Positions 16,321 to 26,859 of a stretch of DNA of 64,000 nt are shown piece by piece. Under the pieces are notes generated by a model. It had not been told where the DNA came from. It saw nothing but the letters and a program-made list of their open reading frames with translations, and did not search any database. The first letter of the stretch is position 1. Each line of letters begins with the position of its first letter. Origin of the DNA: Streptomyces lincolnensis (GTDB lineage: Bacteria; Actinomycetota; Actinomycetes; Streptomycetales; Streptomycetaceae); assembly GCF_001685355.1 (NCBI RefSeq), contig NZ_CP016438.1, forward strand, positions 6,076,001 to 6,140,000. The letters run 5' to 3'. A program made the translations under genes and the position numbers.

Positions 16321-17244
16321 ATGCGAGTAGTAGTACAAAATGACAAAAGCCGGGTGAATCGCACGGCGCACTTCCGTGGCGCACTCGCCGTCCTCACCCT
16401 CACCGCCCTCGCCTCGGGCTGCGCCCAGGACGGTTCCACCCCCGTACGCCCGGCCGCCGGCCAGGAGCGGCTGAAGGCGCCCCCGGCCCGCGCCCTCGAC
16501 CACTACGCCACCGGACTCGGCGCCACCCACCGGGCCCGGGTCGCCGCGGTCGGGAGGTGGGGTCTGAAGAGGGTGCCGCTGACACCGCCGGCGCCCCCGG
16601 CCACCACCCCGCGGATCACCACCCGCAAGGGCTTCGAGGTCGACGACCACGCCGGCCTCCCGCCGGTCTTCACCACGGTCCCCACCAGACAGAAGGTCGT
16701 CTTCCTCACCATCGACGACGGCGCCGAGAAGGACCCCGCGTTCCTGCGGATGATGAGCGAACTGAAGGTCCCGTACACCGCCTTCCTCAGCGACTACCTG
16801 GTCAAGGAGGACTACGGGTACTTCAAGAAGATGCAGGACCGGGGGGTCGTACTGAACAACCACACCCTCCGTCACCCCTACCTGCCAGGGCTGTCGTACG
16901 GCCGTCAGAAGCGCGAGATCTGCGGCATGCAGAACGTCATCGAGAAGCGCTACGGCAAGCGCCCCGCGCTCTTCCGCCCGCCCTTCGGCAACTACAACGA
17001 GGACACCCTGCGCGCCGCCCGGGCCTGCGGCATCCGGTACGTGCCCCTGTGGAACGAGGAGGTCTTCGTCGACCGCTGGGAGTACCGCGAGTGGGACCGC
17101 AGGATCCGCCGCGGCGACATCGTCCTCAGCCACTTCCGGGGCCGGGACGACTGGAAGGGCACGATGCCGGACATGATCCGCCGGTTCCTCGACAAGGTCA
17201 CGGCCGAGGGATACGCCGTGGCCCGCCTGGAGGACTACCTGTGA
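16321..17244 (+). CDS. polysaccharide deacetylase lipoprotein (copy 1, catalytic motifs intact)
   Basis: 307-residue lipoprotein: signal ALAVLTLTALASG-C with the lipobox Cys, then a flexible Pro-rich stretch and a NodB-homology domain (~110-305). Motif 1 VVFLTIDDGAEKD (metal and base Asp), motif 2 NHTLRHPYL (two metal His), motif 3 RPPFGNYN, and motif 5 IVLSHF with the catalytic-side His are all present. It is a likely carbohydrate-esterase-4 enzyme removing acetyl groups from peptidoglycan or a surface glycan. The ATG at 16321 was chosen as it precedes the signal; the GTG at residue 12 is an alternative. The stop overlaps the next gene (GTGA). Confidence 0.9.
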   Translation: MRVVVQNDKSRVNRTAHFRGALAVLTLTALASGCAQDGSTPVRPAAGQERLKAPPARALDHYATGLGATHRARVAAVGRWGLKRVPLTPPAPPATTPRITTRKGFEVDDHAGLPPVFTTVPTRQKVVFLTIDDGAEKDPAFLRMMSELKVPYTAFLSDYLVKEDYGYFKKMQDRGVVLNNHTLRHPYLPGLSYGRQKREICGMQNVIEKRYGKRPALFRPPFGNYNEDTLRAARACGIRYVPLWNEEVFVDRWEYREWDRRIRRGDIVLSHFRGRDDWKGTMPDMIRRFLDKVTAEGYAVARLEDYL

Positions 17245-18050
17245 GGCGGCGGACGACGGCGGGTGCCCTGGCGGCCGCCGCGGTGCTGCTGAGCGGCTGC
17301 GCCCGGCCCGGCGCCCCGGCCGGCCCCGTCGAGCGTCCGGGCGGACACGCCCCCCAGCGCACCGGCTCGCACGGCGCCCCGGCCGCCGAGCAGCCGCCGT
17401 ACCGCCGCTGGGGCCTCACGGCCCCCCTGCGCCCCGCCCCGGAACCGGCGGCCCGCCCCGCCCTCGGCGCCCTGCCCGTGGTCACCCGCGTCCCCACTCC
17501 CGACCGGGTCGTCTTCCTGACCTACGACGACGGCGCCGAGCGGGATCCCCGGTTCGTCGCGATGGTCCGCGACCTGCGGCTCCCGGTCACCATGTTCCTC
17601 ACGGACAGCGTCGTCGGCCCGGGCTACGGCCACTTCGCCCGCCTCCGCTCGGTCGGCGCGAGCATCCAGAACCACACCCTGGACCACCCCGCCCTGCGCG
17701 GCCTCCCCTACGCCGGCCAGCGCGCCGAGATCTGCGGCCAGCAGAACAAACTCCGCGCCCGCTTCGGCATCCGCCCCCACCTCTTCCGCCCGCCCTACGG
17801 CCTCCACGACCCCACGACCCTCCGCGCGGCCTCCGACTGCGGCCTCGCCGCCGTCGTCCTGTGGCGGGCCTCGATGGAGAGCGACACCGTGACGTTCACC
17901 CACGGCGAGCACCGACTCCGCCCCGGCGACATCGTCTCGGTGGCCTCGGGGGACCGGGCGGACCCGACCCTGGTCGACCGCACGACCCGCCTGCTGCGGA
18001 AGATCCATTCGGCGGGTCTGACGGTGGGACGCCTGGAGGACTACATCTGA
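17241..18050 (+). CDS. polysaccharide deacetylase-like lipoprotein (copy 2, motif 5 lost)
   Basis: 269-residue paralogue of the gene before it, coupled through GTGA. Lipoprotein signal ALAAAAVLLSG-C ends at about residue 18. The NodB domain has motif 1 VVFLTYDDGAERD, motif 2 NHTLDHPAL and motif 3 RPPYGLHD. In the position of motif 5, however, copy 1 has GDIVLSHFRG and this copy has GDIVSVASGD: the His is gone. The W-containing motif 4 region is also altered. Metal could still bind, but full activity is doubtful; it may bind or modulate the same glycan as copy 1. Confidence 0.88.
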   Translation: MRRRTTAGALAAAAVLLSGCARPGAPAGPVERPGGHAPQRTGSHGAPAAEQPPYRRWGLTAPLRPAPEPAARPALGALPVVTRVPTPDRVVFLTYDDGAERDPRFVAMVRDLRLPVTMFLTDSVVGPGYGHFARLRSVGASIQNHTLDHPALRGLPYAGQRAEICGQQNKLRARFGIRPHLFRPPYGLHDPTTLRAASDCGLAAVVLWRASMESDTVTFTHGEHRLRPGDIVSVASGDRADPTLVDRTTRLLRKIHSAGLTVGRLEDYI

Positions 18051-18232
18051 CCGATCGCTGGGCTGCTCGATCCCTGGGCGATCTCTTCAACGCCGGCCCA
18101 GGCACTTCCAGCCCGTCCGACGCTTGAGGACGAGGCCCCTTCAGGGCCGAAGCGGGGGGTCTGGGGGCGGCAGCCCCCAGTGCCGCCGACCACACGCACG
18201 GTCACAGAATCCCCGCGCCGCGCCGCAGGCAA
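18051..18232. other. deacetylase 3' flank with dispersed repeat
   Basis: First half of the 355-base gap before groES. It holds only the dispersed repeat at 18106-18181; no ORF with a ribosome site was found. Confidence 0.6.
18106..18181. repeat. dispersed Streptomyces intergenic repeat with terminator hairpin
   Basis: The block starts TTCCAGCCCGTCCGACGCTT, continues through a GGCCCCTTCAGGGCC arm and ends in the hairpin CTGGGGGC-GGCA-GCCCCCAG (18161-18180). Its wording matches a family I recognise from many Streptomyces intergenic regions. It likely ends transcription of the deacetylase pair. Confidence 0.6.
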
Positions 18233-18259
18233 CTGGCACTCCGCTTGACCGAGTGCTAA
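18233..18259 (+). promoter_or_regulatory. CIRCE operator 1 (HrcA)
   Basis: CTGGCACTC-N9-GAGTGCTAA, the inverted repeat bound by the heat-shock repressor HrcA. A TTGACC -35 (18245-18250) lies in its spacer, so HrcA binding would block RNA polymerase. Confidence 0.92.
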
Positions 18260-18274
18260 TCGCAGTCATAGTCT
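18245..18274 (+). promoter_or_regulatory. groES-groEL promoter
   Basis: TTGACC (18245-18250), 18-base spacer, TAGTCT (18269-18274), lying between and within the two CIRCE elements. Confidence 0.7.
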
Positions 18275-18279
18275 CGGCT

Positions 18280-18306
18280 CTGGCACTCACCACTGGAGAG
18301 TGCCAA
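18280..18306 (+). promoter_or_regulatory. CIRCE operator 2 (HrcA)
   Basis: CTGGCACTC-N9-GAGTGCCAA just downstream of the -10 box, in the start of the transcript. Two CIRCE copies, 47 bp apart, imply tight HrcA repression of groES-groEL1. Confidence 0.92.
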
Positions 18307-18405
18307 CACAGCGACGGGCAGGTCCGGCACCCGCGACGACGGATCCACCTGGTCGCCACCTCAGACAGTTAACCCCGTGAGATCTCCGAAGGGGGAGGTC
18401 GGATC

Positions 18406-18714
18406 GTGACGACCACCAGCTCCAAGGTTGCCATCAAGCCGCTCGAGGACCGCATTGTGGTCCAGCCGCTCGACGCCGAGCAGACCACCGCCTCTGGCCT
18501 GGTCATTCCGGACACCGCCAAGGAGAAGCCCCAGGAGGGCGTCGTCCTGGCCGTTGGCCCGGGCCGCTTCGAGAACGGCGAGCGTCTTCCGCTTGACGTG
18601 AAGACCGGCGACATCGTGCTGTACAGCAAGTACGGCGGCACCGAGGTGAAGTACAACGGCGAGGAGTACCTCGTCCTCTCGGCCCGCGACGTGCTCGCGA
18701 TCATCGAGAAGTAA
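18406..18714 (+). CDS. groES: co-chaperonin GroES (Hsp10)
   Basis: 102-residue co-chaperonin that caps GroEL. It contains [44 protein letters not shown], with the mobile loop around [10 protein letters not shown], and ends [16 protein letters not shown] start at 18406 with GGGGGAGG at 18391-18398. First gene of a HrcA-controlled operon with groEL1. Confidence 0.98.
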   Translation: MTTTSSKVAIKPLEDRIVVQPLDAEQTTASGLVIPDTAKEKPQEGVVLAVGPGRFENGERLPLDVKTGDIVLYSKYGGTEVKYNGEEYLVLSARDVLAIIEK

Positions 18715-18824
18715 TTCACTTCAAGCATTCTCTGCTTGTGAGCTGCGCCCCGGGCCCCCGCGACCTTATGAAGCCGGGCGTCAGGGGCGCAGTTCGTTTC
18801 ACCCACGTTTTCCGAGAGGGCTGA

Positions 18825-20459
<1,635 letters not shown>

Positions 20460-20476
20460 GCCCACACAGCTCGCAG

Positions 20477-20512
20477 AAAGCCCCCGCTCCCTCCCGGAAG
20501 CGGGGGCTTTCC
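20477..20512 (+). terminator. groEL1 terminator
   Basis: AAAGCCCCCGCT and AGCGGGGGCTTT form a 12-bp perfect stem (20477-20488 with 20499-20510) directly after the groEL1 stop. Confidence 0.9.
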
Positions 20513-20651
20513 CCTTCGCGGGCCACTGACCGGGTACCCCCGCCGCACCAGGTGCCCCATCCGGTGGCCCCGGACCTTCTCCGGACCTTCTCCCGACCTC
20601 CTCCGAGCGGTACCAAGGTCATGGCGCCGCCGCCTCCGGCATCATGAGGCC

Positions 20652-23600
20652 ATGCAGGTGCGGGGGAGGCAGTCCGTCTCGGCGGGCGGCGACATAGGCG
20701 TGGCCGTCACGGGCGACAACAACCAGGTCCTCCTCGCGCCCGCGGTGCGCTCGGCCTACTGGGAGCAGGTGCGCCGCATCGCCCCCGCCGAACTCGTCGA
20801 CCGCGAGGCCGAGCTGAAGGACCTCGCCGCGTTCTGCACGACCTCCGCCGGCCCGGCGTACGCCTGGTGGCGCGCGGGAGCCTGGGCGGGCAAGACGGCC
20901 CTGCTCTCCTGGTTCGCCCTGCACCCGCCGGAGGGCGTACGGATCGTCCCCTTCTTCGTCACGGCCCGGCTGGGCGCACAGAACGATGTCGTGGCCTACG
21001 TCGACGTCCTCCTCGAACAACTGACCGAACTCTCCGGTGAGGGCATCCCCGCCTACCTGACCCCCGCGACCCGCGAGGCCCACCTCCTGCGCCTCTACGC
21101 CGAGGCCGCCCGCGCCTGCCATGAACGCGGCGAACGGCTGGTCCTGCTGGTGGACGGCCTGGACGAGGACCGGGGCGTCACGACCGGCCCGGAGGCGCAC
21201 AGCATCGCGAGCCTGCTGCCGGGGCGACCGGAGCACGGGCTCCGGGTCCTGGTCGCGGGCCGTCTGAACCCGCCCCTGCCGGGCGACGTCCCCGACGCCC
21301 ATCCGCTGCGCGACCCCGCCGCCGTACGGACCCTGGATCCGTCGCCGTACGCCCAGGCCGTGCGCGTCGAGGCGGAACGCGAGCTGAAGCAGCTGACCGG
21401 GACCGGCGGCCTGGAGTACGACCTGCTGGCCCTGGTCACGGCGGCGGGCGGTGGGCTCACGGCGCAGGACCTGGCGGGGCTGACGGGAGCCGTCCCGTAC
21501 CGCGTGCGCAACGTCCTGGACACGTGTGCGGGGCGGACCTTCGGCAGGCGGGTGTCGGTGTACCTGCTGGGCCACGAGGAACTCCAGCTCCAGGCCGAGG
21601 ACATGCTGGGCACCGCCGAACTCGGGCGTTTCCGCGGGCGTCTGCACACCTGGGCCGACGAGTGGCGGGAGCGCGGCTGGCCGGAGGAGACGCCGGAGTA
21701 CCTGCTGCGGGGGTACGTCCGCATGCTGGGCGCCACGGGTGACGTGGACCGGATGGCCGCGTGCGCGCTGGATGCCGTACGGCATGACCGGATGCGGGAG
21801 TCCACCGGTGGGGACGGTGCCGCGATGAACGAGATCCGGGCCGCCGAGCAGGCCGTGGCCGAGTCGCCGGAACACGGGCTGCTCGACTCCGTGCGGCTGG
21901 CCGTCCACCGCGAGCGCCTCGGCGACCGCAACGAAGGACTGCCGCACGGCCTGCCGAAGGCCTGGGCCGCGGCCGGGCGCACGAGCCGGGCCCTGGCGCT
22001 GGCACGCGGCTTCTCGGACGCGGAGCGGCGGGGGCTGGCGCTGGCGGAGGTGGCCGACGAGTGGTCGGCGCAGGGCGCGACCGACGCCGTACGGGAACTG
22101 TGGGCCGAGGCCGAGGAGTGTGCGCGGCAGTGCGGCGGCTGGTTCTCCGGCAGCCTGATCCTCCAGCGGCTGAGCGAACAGCGGATCCGCGCCGGGCGGT
22201 ACGAGGAGGCCGCCGAGACCGCCCGCGCCCTCGACGACTCGATCTTCCGGACGCCGGCCTACACGGGGGTGGTGACCGCCTGCGTCGAGGCCGGATTCCT
22301 GGACCGTGCGCGCGAGCTGGTGCGCGCCGCCCCCGACGAGGACTGCGCCGCACACGGCACCGCGGTCGTCGTCGCGGCACTGGCCGAGGCGGGGCGGACG
22401 GCCGAGGCCGAGCGACTGGCCCGGGCCGCCGTGTTCCCCGCGGCCCGGCTCAGGGGGCTGATCGCGCTGGCGGCCGTCCTCGCCCGCACCGGTGAACTCC
22501 CGGACGCGGAGCGGCTGTTCGACCGGGCCGCGGAACTCGCCGACGACGACCGCCTGCGGGTCGTCCAGGTGACGGGGCTGCTCGCCGCGGGCGAGCACGA
22601 ACGCGCCCACCGCGTGGCGAGGGCCGTTCCGGACCGGATCAAGCGGGAACACGCGGTGCGGGACGTCGTCACATGCCTGGCGGAGGCCGGGGAGTTCGAC
22701 CGTGCCGCCGCCCTGGCCCACTCGCTCGACGGGAGCACACGCACCTCCGGACTGCGGAACATCGCGCTGAGCCTGGCCGAGGCGGGGGAGTACGACCGTG
22801 CCATCGCCCTGGCCGGGGAACTCCCCGCGCCCGAGAGGGAGAAGGGCGAACTGCTGTCGTCGTTGGCCGGTGTCCTGGCCGAGGCGGGCGCGTTCGACCG
22901 GGCCCTGAAGCTGGCGAGGCGGCCCAGAGAACTGGTCTGGCGGCGGCACGCCTTCTGCCGGATCGTCAGGTCACTGGCCGAGAAAGGGCAGTTCGACCGC
23001 GCCACCGACCTCGCCGACACGATCGAGGACGCCGACGGCCGGGCCCGTGCCCTGGTCGACGTGGCCACCGAACTCGCGCGGTCGGGCCGGCCGGAGCGGG
23101 CGGAGCGGATCCTCCAGGACGTCGAGACGCACATGAGATGCCCCGAGGCGGTCACGGCGGCCCGCAAACTCGGTCACGCGGCCACAGCCCTCGGCGAGGC
23201 CGGACGAACCGAGGAGGCGCTGGCGCTCCTGCACGGTGTGGAGGAGCTGTTCCCCGGGCGGGGTGTCGTCCACTTCGCCGACGAGGAACTGACCGCCACG
23301 GTCTCGGCCCTCGCCTCGGTGGGGGAACTGGACCGGGCCAGAGCCCTGCTCCGGCGGATCGCCGTGGACCAACGGCGCGCGGCGGTGGCGGTGCTCGTGC
23401 GGTGCCTGGCCGCGAGCGGTGCCCGCGCCCGGGCGAAGGCGCTCGCGGACTCCTCCGTCCGCAAGCGGGAGGACGACCCCCTCATGGCGTACGAGGTGCG
23501 GGGCGCGCTGCTGAACGGCCTGGCGCAGGCCGGCGACTTCGACCGTGCCGAGAAGGTGCTCCGGGAGACGACGGACGGCCGTGCCCGCACCACCTACCGG

Positions 23601-24284
23601 GCCGATCTGGCCCTGGCGATGGCCAGGGCGGGCCTGCACACGCCGGCGAGAACACACGTCGCCCTGCTGGCCGGGACCGCGCCGTTCGTCGACACCGACA
23701 CCGTGGCCAGAACCCTGGTCGAGATCGGCGAGCACGACCGGGCCCTGACCCTGGCCGCCGAGGCCGAGTCGTACGACGAGGACAGGGAGAACAAGAAGGC
23801 GGGCAAGGAGGACGGGGAGGACGGGCAGGACAGGGGGGATCGGCACTGGACCTCGGTGATCAGGATCGCCGAGACCCTGGTCGCGGTGGGCCGCCACGAG
23901 GACGCCGTCGACCGCGTCGAGCGGCTGCTGCCCGACGTCGACGAGCACTCCGCGCGCGCCGTGGTGCGGCTCGTGCGGTCGCTCGCCGAGGCGGGCGCCC
24001 TCGATCCCGCCGAACGGCTCACCCGTATCCTGATGGCTCCCGCCCATGCCGCCCCGGCCCACGCGGCCGTCGCCACCGCCACCACGGATCCGGCGCGCGC
24101 CCGCCGGTCGACCGCCCTCGCCCTGCGGACGGGCGGCTGGGTACCGGCCCTGCCCGCCCTGCTCCGGCACGCTCCCGAGACGGTGCCCCTGGTGATCGAG
24201 GCGGCGAACGAAATGAAGTCGGCCTGCCGCCGCCACCTCGAACCACCTACTGCGGCCCGTACTTCCGCCCCGTCTTCGACGTGA
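20652..24284 (+). CDS. STAND-type NTPase with C-terminal helical repeats
   Basis: 1210 residues. The N-terminus SAGGDIGVAVTGDNNQVLL is a short beta motif common at the front of Streptomyces NTPase/repeat proteins. Walker A is RAGAWAGKTALL (Lys81) and Walker B is LVLLVDGLDED (Asp168 to Asp173), the NACHT/STAND type; a sensor-like VLVAGR follows. From about residue 390 to 1190 the protein is a run of ~33-residue helical pairs, e.g. AEAGEFDRAAALAHSL, AEAGEYDRAIALAGEL, AEKGQFDRATDLADTI, resembling TPR/PPR repeats. No signal or membrane segment. The architecture (NTP switch plus repeat sensor) fits a signalling or antiphage ATPase, but no separate effector domain is visible. It ends inside the convergent SDR gene (38-base overlap). 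Confidence 0.85.
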   Translation: MQVRGRQSVSAGGDIGVAVTGDNNQVLLAPAVRSAYWEQVRRIAPAELVDREAELKDLAAFCTTSAGPAYAWWRAGAWAGKTALLSWFALHPPEGVRIVPFFVTARLGAQNDVVAYVDVLLEQLTELSGEGIPAYLTPATREAHLLRLYAEAARACHERGERLVLLVDGLDEDRGVTTGPEAHSIASLLPGRPEHGLRVLVAGRLNPPLPGDVPDAHPLRDPAAVRTLDPSPYAQAVRVEAERELKQLTGTGGLEYDLLALVTAAGGGLTAQDLAGLTGAVPYRVRNVLDTCAGRTFGRRVSVYLLGHEELQLQAEDMLGTAELGRFRGRLHTWADEWRERGWPEETPEYLLRGYVRMLGATGDVDRMAACALDAVRHDRMRESTGGDGAAMNEIRAAEQAVAESPEHGLLDSVRLAVHRERLGDRNEGLPHGLPKAWAAAGRTSRALALARGFSDAERRGLALAEVADEWSAQGATDAVRELWAEAEECARQCGGWFSGSLILQRLSEQRIRAGRYEEAAETARALDDSIFRTPAYTGVVTACVEAGFLDRARELVRAAPDEDCAAHGTAVVVAALAEAGRTAEAERLARAAVFPAARLRGLIALAAVLARTGELPDAERLFDRAAELADDDRLRVVQVTGLLAAGEHERAHRVARAVPDRIKREHAVRDVVTCLAEAGEFDRAAALAHSLDGSTRTSGLRNIALSLAEAGEYDRAIALAGELPAPEREKGELLSSLAGVLAEAGAFDRALKLARRPRELVWRRHAFCRIVRSLAEKGQFDRATDLADTIEDADGRARALVDVATELARSGRPERAERILQDVETHMRCPEAVTAARKLGHAATALGEAGRTEEALALLHGVEELFPGRGVVHFADEELTATVSALASVGELDRARALLRRIAVDQRRAAVAVLVRCLAASGARARAKALADSSVRKREDDPLMAYEVRGALLNGLAQAGDFDRAEKVLRETTDGRARTTYRADLALAMARAGLHTPARTHVALLAGTAPFVDTDTVARTLVEIGEHDRALTLAAEAESYDEDRENKKAGKEDGEDGQDRGDRHWTSVIRIAETLVAVGRHEDAVDRVERLLPDVDEHSARAVVRLVRSLAEAGALDPAERLTRILMAPAHAAPAHAAVATATTDPARARRSTALALRTGGWVPALPALLRHAPETVPLVIEAANEMKSACRRHLEPPTAARTSAPSST

Positions 24285-25020
24285 TCCCGCCCAGCAGCGA
24301 CCGCGGTGCCACCTTCGCCAGGCCCATCAGGGTCTTGTAGCGCGGGTCCGGGATGGAGAGGGACTTGCCGCGGGCCAGGTCGGTCAGGGCCGCCGCGACG
24401 AGCTTGTCGGCGTCGAGCCACATCCATCCCGGGATGTTGTCCGTGCCCATCCCGGCCCGCTGGTGGAACTCGGTGCGGACGAAGCCCGGGCACAGCGCCA
24501 TCAGCCGTACGCCGCTGCCCGCGAGGTCCCGCGCCGCGCCCTGGGTGAACTGGACGACCCACGCCTTGGAGGCGCCGTAGGTCCCGCGGGGGACGAAGGC
24601 CGCGACCGAGGCGACGTTGACGACACCGCCGCGGCCCCGCGCGCGCATCGCTTCGGTCGCCGCCGACGTCAGCCGCAGCACCGCCTCGCAGTGCACCTTG
24701 AGCATCATCAGCTCGTCGGCCATGGATACGTCGAGATAGCGGCCCTTGTTGCCGAAGCCCGCGTTGTTGATCAGCAGGTCGACGGGGTTCTTGCGGTCGC
24801 CGAGCCGGGCGGCCACCGCCTCGATGCCGTCGTCGGTGGCGAGGTCCGCGGTGAGGACCTCCGCCTCGATGCCGTGCCGGTCGTGCAGCTCGGTCGCCTG
24901 TTCGCGCAGCCGCTTGGTGTCGCGGGCGACCAGGACGAGGTTGTGCCCGTCCGCCGCCAGCCGCCGCGCGAACGCGGCGCCGATGCCCGCGGTCGATCCC
25001 GTGATGAGAGCCGTTGTCAT
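24247..25020 (-). CDS. short-chain dehydrogenase/reductase
   Basis: 257-residue classical SDR. Cofactor motif TGSTAGIG (residues 7-14), VLVARD, NNAG (85-88), and the catalytic triad Ser138, Tyr148 and Lys152 (YGASK). The Arg in LVARDTKRLREQA suggests NADP(H) preference. C-terminal LMALCPGFVRTEFH is the PG motif. ATG start at 25020. Substrate unknown. Confidence 0.92.
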   Translation of the reverse strand: MTTALITGSTAGIGAAFARRLAADGHNLVLVARDTKRLREQATELHDRHGIEAEVLTADLATDDGIEAVAARLGDRKNPVDLLINNAGFGNKGRYLDVSMADELMMLKVHCEAVLRLTSAATEAMRARGRGGVVNVASVAAFVPRGTYGASKAWVVQFTQGAARDLAGSGVRLMALCPGFVRTEFHQRAGMGTDNIPGWMWLDADKLVAAALTDLARGKSLSIPDPRYKTLMGLAKVAPRSLLGGITSKTGRKYGPQ

Positions 25021-25117
25021 GGCGCAAGGTTAATGACCCGGACCGAGCCCGTCCGCCCCCTGCACAGGGCCTCCTCATGAGGAGGAACGCACTGGCCGCA
25101 CGCCTGCTGACGCGGGA

Positions 25118-25786
25118 TCAGGAACCGTGCTTCGCCACGTACTCCAGCGCCCACTTGCGCAGCTCCGGATGCAGCGCCTCACCCGCGGCCAGCAGCCGCG
25201 GCTGGAGCTCACGCCCGGTGGTCATCGCCCGGAACGCCAGGGCGACCGTCACGTCGTGGTCGGGGCGGTGGAGGATCTCGACCGGGTCCCCGGCCCGGAT
25301 CTCACCCGGCTCGATCACCCGGAGATACGCCCCTGGCGCGCCCTTCTGGGTGAACCGCTTCACCCACCGCTTCTCACCCATGTGGCCCTGGAACGTGCCG
25401 CAGGGGATGCGTCCGCTGCTGATCTCCAGCACCACCTCGGACCCGATGCGCCAGCGCTCGCCGATCAGCGCGCCGGAGACGTCGAGGCCCTCGGTGGTGA
25501 GGTTCTCCCCGAAGGCGCCGTTGGGCAGCGGGCGCCCCAGCTCGGCCTCCCAGTCGTCCAGGTCCTCGCGGGCCATCACGTACACGGCCTGGTCGTCGCC
25601 GCCGTGGTGCTGCTTCTTGCACACCGCGTCCCCGGCCAGCCCGCTCCCGCCGATCCCCTTGGGACCGGGGGCCGCCACCCGCACCGGCTCCTGGACCGGC
25701 CGCTTGTCGATTCCCGTCACGCCTTCGGGGTTGTCCGTGTACGGCACGGCCGTCGCGCGGCCCAGGTTCACTGACAGAAGCTTCAT
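25118..25786 (-). CDS. MOSC-domain protein (YiiM-like)
   Basis: 222 residues. The MOSC core is seen in NGAFGENLTTEGLDVSGALIGERWRIG and EISSGRIPCGTFQGHMG, with the conserved Cys in RIPCGTF that accepts sulfur or binds molybdopterin. N-terminus MKLLSVNLGRATAVPYTD. MOSC proteins act as sulfur carriers or in Mo-cofactor reductases that reduce N-hydroxylated substrates. ATG at 25786. Divergent from a LysR regulator 81 bases away, its probable regulator. Confidence 0.9.
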   Translation of the reverse strand: MKLLSVNLGRATAVPYTDNPEGVTGIDKRPVQEPVRVAAPGPKGIGGSGLAGDAVCKKQHHGGDDQAVYVMAREDLDDWEAELGRPLPNGAFGENLTTEGLDVSGALIGERWRIGSEVVLEISSGRIPCGTFQGHMGEKRWVKRFTQKGAPGAYLRVIEPGEIRAGDPVEILHRPDHDVTVALAFRAMTTGRELQPRLLAAGEALHPELRKWALEYVAKHGS

Positions 25787-25867
25787 GGGCCGCACGGTAG
25801 GCGACCGGACATCAAAGCGTCGACGGATTTTTCGACGGCGGCCCCAAGGTGCACTTATGCTCGAAGA

Positions 25868-26770
25868 GTGATCGAGGCCCGTCATCTCCGTGTGCTGCGT
25901 GCCGTCGCCACCACCGGTTCCTTCTCGGCGGCGGGACGCGAACTCGGCTGCACGCAGCCTGCCGTCAGCCAGCAGATGAAGGCCCTGGAGGCCTCCGTCG
26001 GCACTCCCCTGCTGGTCCGCGGCGGCCGCGAGATGCGGCTGACCCAGGCCGGCCAGACCCTCGTCCGGCATGCGGCGGGCATCCTCGCCGGACTCACCGC
26101 CGCCGAGGAGGAGGTCGCCGCGATCGCCGGTCTGCGCGCGGGCCGCGTCCGCCTGGTCTCCTTCCCCAGCGGCAGCTCCACCCTCGTCCCCACCGCCCTG
26201 GCAGCCCTGCGCGCCGCACACCCCGGCACCCGGGTCTCGTTGGAGGAGGCCGAACCGCCGCAGTCCGTCCGGCTGTTGCGCGAGGGCGACTGCGACCTGG
26301 CCCTCGCCTTCCGTTACGAAGGCGCGACGGGCGGCCAGGAGGGGGAGTGGGACGACCTGGTCGTGCGGCCCCTGCTGTCCGACCGGCTCGTCGCGCTCGT
26401 ACCGGAACGGCACCGGCTCGCGCACGCGCCGTCCGTGGCCATTGGCGACCTCGCGCGCGAGCCGTGGATCGCCGGCTGTCCGCGCTGCCGCGGCCAGCTC
26501 GTCGAGGTCTGCGAGAGCGCCGGCTTCACCCCGCGCATCGACTTCGCCACCGACGACTATCCGGCGGTGGTGGGCCTGGTGGGCGCGGGCCTGGGCGTCG
26601 CCGTCCTGCCCCAGCTCGCGATCGAGTCCGTACGGCCGCGCGGTGCGCGCACGGTGACCCTGGAACCGGCGGTCCGGCGCGAGATCGTCGCGCTCACCCT
26701 GCCCGACCTCGCCCAGGTGCCGGCGGTGGCGGCGACGCTGGAGCAACTCGCCCGCGCCGCCTCGCGATAG
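25868..26770 (+). CDS. LysR-family transcriptional regulator
   Basis: 300 residues. N-terminal winged helix: HLRVLRAVATTGSFSAAGRELGCTQPAVSQQMKALEASVG (residues 6-45), then REMRLTQAGQTLVRHA. The effector domain has RVRLVSFPSGSSTLVP and ends near LAQVPAVAATLEQLARAAS. GTG at 25868. It is divergent from the MOSC gene, the classical LysR layout, so it likely controls that gene. Ligand unknown. Confidence 0.92.
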   Translation: MIEARHLRVLRAVATTGSFSAAGRELGCTQPAVSQQMKALEASVGTPLLVRGGREMRLTQAGQTLVRHAAGILAGLTAAEEEVAAIAGLRAGRVRLVSFPSGSSTLVPTALAALRAAHPGTRVSLEEAEPPQSVRLLREGDCDLALAFRYEGATGGQEGEWDDLVVRPLLSDRLVALVPERHRLAHAPSVAIGDLAREPWIAGCPRCRGQLVEVCESAGFTPRIDFATDDYPAVVGLVGAGLGVAVLPQLAIESVRPRGARTVTLEPAVRREIVALTLPDLAQVPAVAATLEQLARAASR

Positions 26771-26792
26771 CCGGCCCTCCGTCGGACACGCG

Positions 26793-26834
26793 CACATGAG
26801 GAAGGGCACGCGCACGCGTGCCCTTCCTCATGTG
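26793..26834. terminator. bidirectional terminator between lysR and whiD
   Basis: A perfect 20-bp inverted repeat with a two-base loop: left arm 26793-26812 ends GGGCACGCG, right arm 26815-26834 begins CGCGTGCCC. It sits between two convergent genes and can end transcription from both sides. The long perfect stem could also be an RNase III target. Confidence 0.85.
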
Positions 26835-26859
26835 GAGACGTTTTCGCAGAAACGTTCCT

